Origin: Myxococcus vastator
GTDB taxonomy: Bacteria; Myxococcota; Myxococcia; Myxococcales; Myxococcaceae
DNA length: 37,234 nt
Reading direction: 5' to 3'
Assembly (NCBI RefSeq): GCF_010894475.1
Contig: NZ_JAAIYB010000026.1
Span: forward strand, 1 to 37,234
Shown: piece by piece, positions 28,810 to 37,234 of the stretch
Position numbering within the stretch: position 1 is the stretch's first letter
Layout of the letters: every line of letters begins with the position of its first letter
Made by a program: the position numbers and the translations under genes
The notes under the pieces: generated by a model
Database searches by the model: none
Told to the model about the DNA's origin: nothing
What the model saw: the letters and a program-made list of their open reading frames with translations, nothing else

Positions 28810-30375
28810 TCAACCCGGAGACGCGCTGCCCTCTTGCGACACCAGCAGCCCCACCCCCAGTGTGGAGACGGCCATCAGCACCAGCGCCGGCAGCGCGGCC
28901 TCGGCGAAGCGGCCCTCGGCCGTGGCGCCCCAGACGCGCGTGGCGAGCGTCTCGAAGCCGATGGGGGCCAGCAGCAACGTGGCCGGGAGCTCCTTCATCG
29001 CCGTGAGGAAGACGAGCGCCGCGCCCGCCAGCAGCCCGGGCCGCAGCAGCGGCGCCGTCACCCGGCGCAGCACGCCGGACGGAGGCTGCCCGAGCGACGC
29101 CGCGGCCTCCGGCAGGTGCGGGTTGAGCTGGAGCAGCGACGCGCGCACTACGCCCACCGCCTGCGGCAGGAAGCGCACCACGTAGGCCAGCACCAGCATG
29201 ACCAGGGTGCCGTAGAGGAAGGGCACCGCCTGCACGCCCAGGAAGACGAGCGACAGCGCCAGCACGATGGGCGGCAGCGCATAGCCCGCGTAGGACACGC
29301 GCTCCAGCGCCACCGTGAGGCGGCTCGGGTAGCGCACCGCGAGGAAGGCCAGCGGCAACGCGCCCACCACCGCCGCCACCGCGCCCAGCATGGAGGCGCT
29401 CACCGAGTTCCACGTGGGCCCCATCATCGGCCCCGACTCCACCGACAACCCCTGCACGCCCCAGTAGACGAGCACGCCCACCGGCAGCCCCACGCCCACC
29501 GCCACCACCGCGCCGCACAGGAGCAGCGCCGGCACGCGCCAGCGGCCCAACTGTACGAGCGAAGAGGCCCGCGCGGCCCCCTTCGCGCTGCGGTGGTAGC
29601 TCGCCCGGCCGCGCAGCCACAGCTCCAGGGCCAGCACGCCCACCGTCACGGACACCAGCGCCAGCCCGAGCAGCGCCGCGTAGCTGCGGTCATACGCGCC
29701 TTCGTACTGCACATAGATGGCGCGCGAGAAGGCGTCGTACTGCAGCAGCGCGACCGCGCCGAAGTCGGAGAGGACGTACAGGCCCACCAGCAGCGCGCCA
29801 GACGCGAAGGCCGGACGCAGCAGGGGCACGGTGATGCGCAAGAAGGCCCGAGCAGGCGTGAGCCCCAGGCTCCTCGCCCCCTCCAGCCACGCCGGGTCCT
29901 GGGACTGCAGCCCGGCGCGCAGCGCGAGGAAGAAGTACGGATACGTCGACACCGTCAGCGCCAGCAGCGCTCCGGGAAAGCCATACACGGGTGGCACCGG
30001 GAGGCCCCAGCGCGTCAGGGGCTCTTCCAGCGCGCCGCCCACGCCGAACGCCGCCAGCAGCACGTAGCCGCTGACGAACGTGGGCACCGCCAACGGCACA
30101 CACAGCAACACCGTCCATAGACGGCGCCCCGGCAGGTCCGTGCGCGCGGTGAGCCAGGCCAGCGGCAGCGACAGCAGCGCCGCGCAGCCCGTCACCGCCG
30201 CCGCGAGCCCCAACGTGCGGCCCAGCAGGCCCCACGTCCTGTCCCGCAGCAGCAGGCCCCAGGCGTCCGCGTCCGCTTCCACGGCGCGCACGCCCAGGTA
30301 CACCGCGGGCACCAGCGCCAGCGCGGCCATGGCCACGCCGGCCACCCACAACCCCACCGGGGTACGACGGCGCAT
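28810..30375 (-). CDS. fbpB: Ferric iron ABC transporter permease (FbpB-type), 521 aa
   Basis: A fused permease with two copies of the binding-protein-dependent transport fold, about twelve membrane helices in all. Each half carries an EAA-type loop: EGARSLGLTPARAFLRITVPLLRPA in the first and EAAASLGQPPSGVLRRVTAPLLRPG in the second. The duplicated layout and length fit FbpB/SfuB iron permeases. The start codon ATG shares one base with the stop of the preceding gene (TGATG), indicating translational coupling. It works with the flanking binding protein and ATPase. Confidence 0.9.
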   Translation of the reverse strand: MRRRTPVGLWVAGVAMAALALVPAVYLGVRAVEADADAWGLLLRDRTWGLLGRTLGLAAAVTGCAALLSLPLAWLTARTDLPGRRLWTVLLCVPLAVPTFVSGYVLLAAFGVGGALEEPLTRWGLPVPPVYGFPGALLALTVSTYPYFFLALRAGLQSQDPAWLEGARSLGLTPARAFLRITVPLLRPAFASGALLVGLYVLSDFGAVALLQYDAFSRAIYVQYEGAYDRSYAALLGLALVSVTVGVLALELWLRGRASYHRSAKGAARASSLVQLGRWRVPALLLCGAVVAVGVGLPVGVLVYWGVQGLSVESGPMMGPTWNSVSASMLGAVAAVVGALPLAFLAVRYPSRLTVALERVSYAGYALPPIVLALSLVFLGVQAVPFLYGTLVMLVLAYVVRFLPQAVGVVRASLLQLNPHLPEAAASLGQPPSGVLRRVTAPLLRPGLLAGAALVFLTAMKELPATLLLAPIGFETLATRVWGATAEGRFAEAALPALVLMAVSTLGVGLLVSQEGSASPG

Positions 30376-31358
30376 CAGAGGACGCCGGTGTCCTGGAGCA
30401 GCTTCACGGTGCCGCGCAGGTCATCCAGCCTGGACAGGTCCAGGTCGGGCGAGCCCACCTTGTCGAGCGGGGGCAGGCCTTCGGCCAGCTTCGCGCCCGG
30501 CACCAGCGGGAACTCGGACGTCTCCTGCGCGAAGTACGCCTGCGCCTCCGTGTCCAGCAGGTACGCGGCCAGCTTCTTCGCCGCGTCCGTGTTCTTCGAG
30601 CCCTTGAGGATGGCCACGCCCGCCACGTTCACCAGCGCGCCCGGGTCCCCCGCGGCGACGAAGTAGTTGGCCACGGGCAGGTCCGGATTGTTCTTCTTCG
30701 CGGAGAACAGGTAGTAGTGGTTCACGAAGCCCGCGTCGATTTCACCGCGCCCCAGCGCCTCGATGATGGCGGAGTTGTTCTTGTAGACGCGCGGCGCGTT
30801 GGCCTGGATGCCCTTGAGCCACTGCGTCGCGGCCTCGTCGCCCTTGAGCAGGCGCAGCGCGGTGACGAAGGCCTGGAACGAGGCGTTGGTGGGCGCCCAG
30901 CCCAGGCGGCCCTTCCACTTCGCATCCGTGAAGCCGAGGATGCTCTTGGGCAGCGTGTCCGCCTTCACCTTCTTCGTGTTGTAGGCCACCACGCGCGCCC
31001 GGCCGCTGGTGCCCACCCACACGCCCTGCGGTGAGCGGAAGCGCGCGTCCACCTTGTCCAGCGTCTGCTTGGGCAGCGCCTGCAGCTGGCCCGCCTTCGC
31101 CAGCGCGCCGAGCGCCCCCGCGTCCTGCGCGAAGAACACGTCGGCGGGCGTCTTCGCGCCCTCCTCCAGCAACGTGGCGGCGAGCTGCGGCGTCTCGCCG
31201 TAGCGCACCTTCACCTCGACGCCCGTCTTCGCGGTGAACTTCTTGAGGAGCGGGCCCACGAGCTTCTCGTTGCGGCCGGAGTAGATGGTGAGCGTCTCCG
31301 CCGCGAGCGCGGGGGAGGCCAGGGTCAGGACCAGGGAGGCGAGGAGGAGTCGAACCAT
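30375..31358 (-). CDS. fbpA: Ferric iron ABC transporter substrate-binding protein (FbpA-type), 327 aa
   Basis: A periplasmic iron-binding protein. A signal peptide (residues 1-20, ending ALAA) precedes LTIYSGRNEKLVGPLLKKF, the start of the family 1 / FbpA fold. The Fe(III)-binding tyrosine pair is present in VNHYYLF (Tyr215, Tyr216), and AQDAGALGALAKAG and GWAPTNASFQAF are also family hallmarks. The ATG at 31356-31358 begins the signal peptide; an open frame upstream was rejected as chance. It is the first gene of the importer operon, divergent from the NTF2-like gene. No Fur box was recognised nearby. Confidence 0.9.
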   Translation of the reverse strand: MVRLLLASLVLTLASPALAAETLTIYSGRNEKLVGPLLKKFTAKTGVEVKVRYGETPQLAATLLEEGAKTPADVFFAQDAGALGALAKAGQLQALPKQTLDKVDARFRSPQGVWVGTSGRARVVAYNTKKVKADTLPKSILGFTDAKWKGRLGWAPTNASFQAFVTALRLLKGDEAATQWLKGIQANAPRVYKNNSAIIEALGRGEIDAGFVNHYYLFSAKKNNPDLPVANYFVAAGDPGALVNVAGVAILKGSKNTDAAKKLAAYLLDTEAQAYFAQETSEFPLVPGAKLAEGLPPLDKVGSPDLDLSRLDDLRGTVKLLQDTGVL

Positions 31359-31366
31359 GGGCCGGC

Positions 31367-31372
31367 ACCCTA
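31367..31372 (-). promoter_or_regulatory. Possible -10 element of fbpA (TAGGGT), leaderless
   Basis: TAGGGT on the minus strand ends eight bases before the fbpA start codon, as if the message began at or next to the ATG; no RBS is seen. The same hexamer lies at the small lipoprotein promoter (17791). The matching -35 is poor (TGGAAG). Confidence 0.3.
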
Positions 31373-31503
31373 ACGGACGGCCTCCCCCGCTTCCACCGAT
31401 TGCGCGCGGGCGCCGGGTGAAGCGCGAAGCAGGTGACGCCAGCGTTCCTTCGCGGCCCGGAGTAGCCTCGCGGGCCCCCACCTCCCGCCACCGTGGAGAC
31501 ACC

Positions 31504-32121
31504 ATGCCGCGCCCGCTCGTCGCCGCCTGTGCCGCCGCCGCTCTGCTCGCCGCGCCCGCCGCCCTCGCGCAGGCGCCCGCGTCCCCGAAGCCTGCCGTCT
31601 CCACGCCCAACCCGATGAAGGCCGCCGCCGAGCGAACCCGGAGCGCGCTCCAGCTCGCCCCCGCGCCTCGCCCCGAGGACGTGCGCTCCATCGACGCCGT
31701 CATCGCCGCGCTCTACGACGTCATCAGCGGCCCGGCGGGACAGGCGCGCGACTGGCGGCGCTTCCGCGCCCTCTTCCACCCGGGCGCGCAGATGATTCCC
31801 ATCCGCCGGCCGAAGGACGGCAAGGGGCCCGCGGCCACGCCCTTCACGCCGGATGACTACGCCACCTCCGCCTCGGTGGCCTTCGACAAGCGGGGGTTCT
31901 TCGAGAAGGAGACGCGTCGGCAGGTGTCTGGCTATGGCGACCTGGTCCAGGTGCTGAGCGCGTATGAGACGCGTGAAGCCGTGGACGGGCCGGTGATGGC
32001 CACGGGCGTCAACAGCTTGCAGCTCGTCTTCGATGGGAAGCGCTGGTGGATTCTCAACATCGCCTGGACGGACGACAAAGCCGCGGGGGTTCCCGTGCCG
32101 AAAGACTTCACCCGGAAGTAG
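31504..32121 (+). CDS. Secreted NTF2/SnoaL-like protein of unknown function, 205 aa
   Basis: A Sec signal peptide (MPRPLVAACAAAALLAAPAALAQA, cleavage after residue 22) leads into a Pro/Ala-rich linker and a domain from about residue 60 that looks like an NTF2-like alpha+beta cone: an N-terminal helical part (SIDAVIAALYDVISGPAG, then RDWRRFRALFHPGAQMIPI), strands (VQVLSAYETREAV, NSLQLVFDGKRWWILNIAW). Proteins of this shape bind or modify small ligands; none is identified here. The ATG at 31504 has GGAG five bases upstream. The next gene starts eleven bases after its stop, so they could share a message. Confidence 0.78.
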   Translation: MPRPLVAACAAAALLAAPAALAQAPASPKPAVSTPNPMKAAAERTRSALQLAPAPRPEDVRSIDAVIAALYDVISGPAGQARDWRRFRALFHPGAQMIPIRRPKDGKGPAATPFTPDDYATSASVAFDKRGFFEKETRRQVSGYGDLVQVLSAYETREAVDGPVMATGVNSLQLVFDGKRWWILNIAWTDDKAAGVPVPKDFTRK

Positions 32122-32132
32122 AACGCGCGGTC

Positions 32133-32969
32133 ATGGGTGACGCGTCCCTGCGCGATGTGCTGGTGGTAGGGAGCTACTGCCACGACCTGCTCCGGCATGG
32201 CCCCGGGCGGCAGACACATGCGCTCGGCGGGTCGGCGGCGTACATCGCGTCCGTCCTGGAGGCGATGGGACTGGAGTACGCGGTGGCCGCGGTGGCTGGC
32301 GAGGACTTCCGCTACAGCGACGCGGTCCGGTATCCGCCGCGCATCGTTCCGGGGACGCGCACCACGCAGTTCATCGCGGACTTCGAGGGGGAGGCGCGGA
32401 CCCTTCGCGTCAGCGCGAAGGCGGAGCCGATTCTCCCCACGGACATCACTGTGGACGCGCGCGTGGCGCTGGCGTGCGGCGTGGCGGGTGAGGTGCTGCC
32501 GGAGACGCTGCTCCGCGCCTCCGAGCGGGCGCGGCATGTGCTGGCGGACGCGCAGGGGTTGCTTCGGGCATTCGATGATGACGGACGGGTGCTCAACCTC
32601 CGCTTGGAGGACACGCCCTTCGCGGGGCTGCTGGAGCGGCTCCGGGTGCTGAAGGCCAGCGAGGAGGAAGCCCGGGCGATGGACATCGAGCGGGTGCGCC
32701 AGCGAACGTGCCTGGTGGTGACGCGCGGGGCGCGGGGCTGCACGGTGCTCACGGCGGATGCGCGCATCGACGTGCCCACGGTGGCGGTGGCGGAAGTGGA
32801 TGCCACGGGCGCGGGGGACTGCTTCCTCGCGGGCTTCACGCTGGGACTGCTGCGGGGGCTGCCGTTCGAGCGCTGCGCCGCGCTGGCGAACTGGTTTGGC
32901 GCGCAGGCGGTGACGCAGGTGGGTGTGCCGAAGTTGGATGTCAGCCGGCTTCCCGCGGAACTGCGCTAA
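32133..32969 (+). CDS. PfkB-family sugar kinase resembling plant myo-inositol kinase, 278 aa
   Basis: A ribokinase-fold kinase. VLVVGSYCHDLL opens the domain, LGGSAAYIASVL carries the PfkB signature 1 glycines (residues 32-33), and DATGAGDCFLAGF (223-235) is signature 2 with the catalytic Asp229 and anion hole. Compared with ribokinase it is shorter and shows stretches I recall from plant myo-inositol kinase (MIK/PfkB): AKAEPILPTDI, GVAGEVLPETLL, LKASEEEARAMD and GVPKLD. That resemblance is from memory, not a search. A likely function is phosphorylation of inositol or a similar polyol. It is 11 bp after the NTF2-like gene; the ATG at 32133 has no strong RBS. No inositol catabolism genes are nearby. 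Confidence 0.85.
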   Translation: MGDASLRDVLVVGSYCHDLLRHGPGRQTHALGGSAAYIASVLEAMGLEYAVAAVAGEDFRYSDAVRYPPRIVPGTRTTQFIADFEGEARTLRVSAKAEPILPTDITVDARVALACGVAGEVLPETLLRASERARHVLADAQGLLRAFDDDGRVLNLRLEDTPFAGLLERLRVLKASEEEARAMDIERVRQRTCLVVTRGARGCTVLTADARIDVPTVAVAEVDATGAGDCFLAGFTLGLLRGLPFERCAALANWFGAQAVTQVGVPKLDVSRLPAELR

Positions 32970-32979
32970 GCAGTATTCA

Positions 32980-33168
32980 ATGAAAATCAAGAACACTGCC
33001 ACACCTTTGGGATGTGTGCTCGTAAGCCTTGGGATGTACCAACACAAGCGCGCGGGTGACCTCGACAGTGCCCGCCAGGAAATGCGGGACGTGTTGGCCG
33101 CCGAGGTGGTGCCACACTACCGTGCCGTTGCGCAGGGTCAGCTCAACCTGCTGGATGATGCGCCTTGA
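32980..33168 (+). CDS. Short DUF2379-like protein, 62 aa
   Basis: The segment GDLDSARQEMRDVLAAEVVPHYRAVAQGQLNLLDD (about residues 25-60) resembles the myxobacterial paralogue family DUF2379, typically about 100 residues. Here the ATG gives only 62 residues, with an atypical start (MKIKNTATPLGC) whose codons are richer in A+T than those around, so this may be an N-terminally shortened or degraded member. The gene starts 10 bases after the kinase stop. No RBS stands out. Function unknown. A hairpin likely to end the transcript follows. Confidence 0.65.
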   Translation: MKIKNTATPLGCVLVSLGMYQHKRAGDLDSARQEMRDVLAAEVVPHYRAVAQGQLNLLDDAP

Positions 33169-33174
33169 GTGACA

Positions 33175-33204
33175 ACGGGGACGCGACTTCCGCCGCGTCC
33201 CCGT
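33175..33204. terminator. Bidirectional terminator-like hairpin between the DUF2379-like gene and gyrA
   Basis: A perfect 11-bp inverted repeat (ACGGGGACGCG / CGCGTCCCCGT) with an 8-base loop lies between two convergent stop codons (33168 and 33236). It has no T run, but its place and stem strength make it the likely shared 3' end signal. Confidence 0.7.
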
Positions 33205-33235
33205 CAGTCAGCCTTCCGGCAATTCAACGGACGAT

Positions 33236-36040
<2,805 letters not shown>

Positions 36041-36099
36041 GAGCTCTGGAAGTCTGCGGAGGGGCCCGCGAATGGGGGCCGCCGTCCAGTGGGTGAGCG

Positions 36100-36128
36100 T
36101 TCGTAACCCCTGGATTTCCCAGCGTCAA
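36100..36128 (-). promoter_or_regulatory. Putative gyrA promoter
   Basis: On the minus strand TTGACG (36123-36128) and TACGAA (36100-36105) are 17 bp apart, about 60 bases before the gyrA start codon and immediately downstream of the terminator of the preceding gene. The -10 is a weak match. Confidence 0.45.
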
Positions 36129-36133
36129 CAGGG

Positions 36134-36154
36134 GAAACAAGGGGCTTTCGCCCC
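36134..36154 (-). terminator. Rho-independent terminator between the H1-tail TPR gene and gyrA
   Basis: On the minus strand GGGGC-GAAA-GCCCC is followed by TTGTTT. A GNRA tetraloop on a five-pair G/C stem with a short T tail is typical of an intrinsic terminator. It separates gyrA transcription from the upstream gene. Confidence 0.7.
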
Positions 36155-36208
36155 GAACGGCGGGATGCCGGGATGGGACTCTTTTTTGAACGCTTGAGCG
36201 GGCCTTTT

Positions 36209-37006
36209 TCAGCCCCGCGGGCGCAGGGGAGCAGCCAGGCGCTCGGCTCCGGTTCCCACTGGTCCTTCCGGGTCTCGTTCCTTCGCTTTTTCGAACGCCG
36301 CCAGGGCCCCTTCCCGGTCGCCCTTGAGCTTCAAGGCCACGCCCACGTTGAGGTGCGCGGCGGGAGCGTCCCGGTCCATGGCCACGGCCTCCCGGAAGAG
36401 CACCAGCGCCTGGTCCACGTCGCCCGACAGCAGGGCCTCCTTGCCCGCCTGGACGCGCTTCTCCGCGTCATTCACGAGCTCCACCTGGAACACGCTGCCG
36501 CCCACCACGTTCGCGACGAGCACGCGCAGGATGCCGCCCCAGTAGAACGTGAGCCCCTCCGCGGCCACCACGGCGGCCAGCGGCAGGTCCGGGAGCAGCT
36601 GCTTGCCCCGGAACTTGAAGCGCACCCGCGTGTAGCGGCCCTTGTTGGCCCAGTGGACCATCTCCCCCTGGAGCTTGCGCAGCCCTTCTTCCATGCGCTT
36701 GGGGTCGATTTCGAAGGGCAGCACGCGGCCCGCGGGCTCGCCGGACGGGAGCGCCTTGGGGCCAGGGCGGCGCGGCGTGGGCTCGGCCTCCAGCACGGGC
36801 TCGGCTTCCAGCACGGGGGGCCGAGGCGCCTCGGCCGCGGGCTCGGACACCGGCGCGCTGGCCCGACGGGGCGCGGCGCGAGCCCTGGAGGCGGCCTTCT
36901 TCGGGGCGGCGGCCTTCTTCGGGGCGGCGGCCTCCTTCGCCGCTGCCTTCGACGCGGAGGGCTTCTTCGCCTTCGACGGACGCTTCTGGGACGTGCGCTT
37001 GGCCAT
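36209..37006 (-). CDS. TPR protein with histone-H1-like basic N-terminal tail, 265 aa
   Basis: Residues 1-50 are a Lys/Ala/Pro/Arg-rich tail with KKAAAP-type repeats, like the tails of histone H1 and of bacterial H1-like and HMGA-like proteins. A Pro/Glu linker with VLEAEP repeats follows (51-95). A compact domain (about 98-180, MVHWANKGRYTRVRFKFRGKQLLPDLPLAAVVAAEGLTFYWGGILRVLVANVVGG) follows, and the C-terminal third has about two TPR-like repeats (AGKEALLSGDVDQALVLFREAVAM and NVGVALKLKGDREGALAAFEKA). Basic tail suggests DNA or RNA binding; TPRs suggest protein partners. The ATG at 37004-37006 was preferred over a GTG two codons earlier. It lies upstream of gyrA with a terminator between. 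Function unknown. Confidence 0.8.
   Translation of the reverse strand: MAKRTSQKRPSKAKKPSASKAAAKEAAAPKKAAAPKKAASRARAAPRRASAPVSEPAAEAPRPPVLEAEPVLEAEPTPRRPGPKALPSGEPAGRVLPFEIDPKRMEEGLRKLQGEMVHWANKGRYTRVRFKFRGKQLLPDLPLAAVVAAEGLTFYWGGILRVLVANVVGGSVFQVELVNDAEKRVQAGKEALLSGDVDQALVLFREAVAMDRDAPAAHLNVGVALKLKGDREGALAAFEKAKERDPEGPVGTGAERLAAPLRPRG
36893..36928. repeat. 18-bp tandem repeats encoding the basic tail
   Basis: Two perfect units of GGCCTTCTTCGGGGCGGC (36893-36910 and 36911-36928), followed by a degenerate third, encode the KKAAAP repeats of the histone-like tail. The unit is in frame. Confidence 0.85.
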
Positions 37007-37172
37007 GGACACACCTTAAACGAGCCACGGCGGCAACGCTTGCACGGCGCAGCCGGATGGCGGGCTTCGCACGGTTCTTCGCACGCACGCCACACGACTT
37101 CACGCCGCGCGAGTCCCTTCCCGCCGGGCGCTCGGGGATGATGGGGCCTCTTCCTCAAAGGACCTTCCCCGC

Positions 37173-37234
37173 ATGACTCGCGTCCGGCACGCCCTGCTCT
37201 CCGCCCTGCTCCTCGCCGCCCCCATCGCCAGCGC
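37173..37234 (+). CDS. N-terminal fragment of an exported protein (signal peptide only)
   Basis: An ATG (37173) preceded by AAAGGA about ten bases upstream opens a frame encoding MTRVRHALLSALLLAAPIASA, a clear Sec signal peptide ending in an Ala-x-Ala cleavage site, and runs off the window. Nothing can be said of the mature protein. It is divergent from the H1-tail TPR gene. Confidence 0.65.
   Translation, partial: MTRVRHALLSALLLAAPIAS

Overview
The window looks like a piece of a myxobacterial chromosome (order Myxococcales, close to Myxococcus, Corallococcus or Pyxidicoccus). This rests on three things: it is very GC-rich with strong G/C third-position bias, so long spurious frames lie opposite almost every gene; it encodes a small protein resembling the myxobacterial DUF2379 paralogue family; and it is rich in lipoproteins and one-off regulators. 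No insertion sequence, prophage, CRISPR array or rRNA was seen. One tRNA gene, tRNA-Phe(GAA), is present. About 32 protein genes are supported, two of them cut by the window edges.

Layout. 1-1.4 kb: the start of a secreted M16 zinc protease and an unknown 181-residue protein, both on the minus strand. 1.5-5.5 kb: a 38-codon Cys/His-rich ORF followed at once by a giant fusion protein (HIT + phospholipase-D nuclease + SF2 helicase + C-terminal region + LexA/S24-like peptidase). 5.5-9.4 kb: a convergent 1290-residue SWIM/SNF2 ATPase. 9.6 kb: tRNA-Phe with its own promoter and terminator. 9.8-11.6 kb: an RpoH-like sigma factor divergent from a NhaR-type LysR regulator. 11.6-13.6 kb: a lipoprotein/amidohydrolase pair. 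13.8-17.5 kb: an ABC efflux operon (FtsX-like permease, ATPase, lipoprotein HlyD-type adaptor, TetR repressor) with a near-perfect palindrome inside its promoter.

17.5-21.5 kb: a small lipoprotein, then a tightly packed trehalose-synthase-like glycosyltransferase / NfeD protease / slipin operon. 21.5-26.4 kb: a DUF2721 membrane protein, a MerR regulator translationally coupled to a VIT-vWA protein, and an unknown membrane protein. 26.4-31.4 kb (minus strand): an FbpABC-type ferric iron importer, then a DUF1232 protein and a short-chain dehydrogenase. 31.5-33.2 kb: an NTF2-like secreted protein, a PfkB kinase resembling plant inositol kinase, and the DUF2379-like small protein. 33.2-37.0 kb: gyrA preceded by a gene for a TPR protein with a histone-H1-like basic tail. 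The window ends inside the signal peptide of another exported protein.

The most unusual item is the five-part HIT/PLD/helicase/S24 protein with its tiny Cys-rich upstream ORF. It looks like a DNA-repair or anti-phage effector whose S24 module could couple it to DNA damage. Most other genes are ordinary housekeeping, transport and regulatory genes of a large soil bacterium genome.
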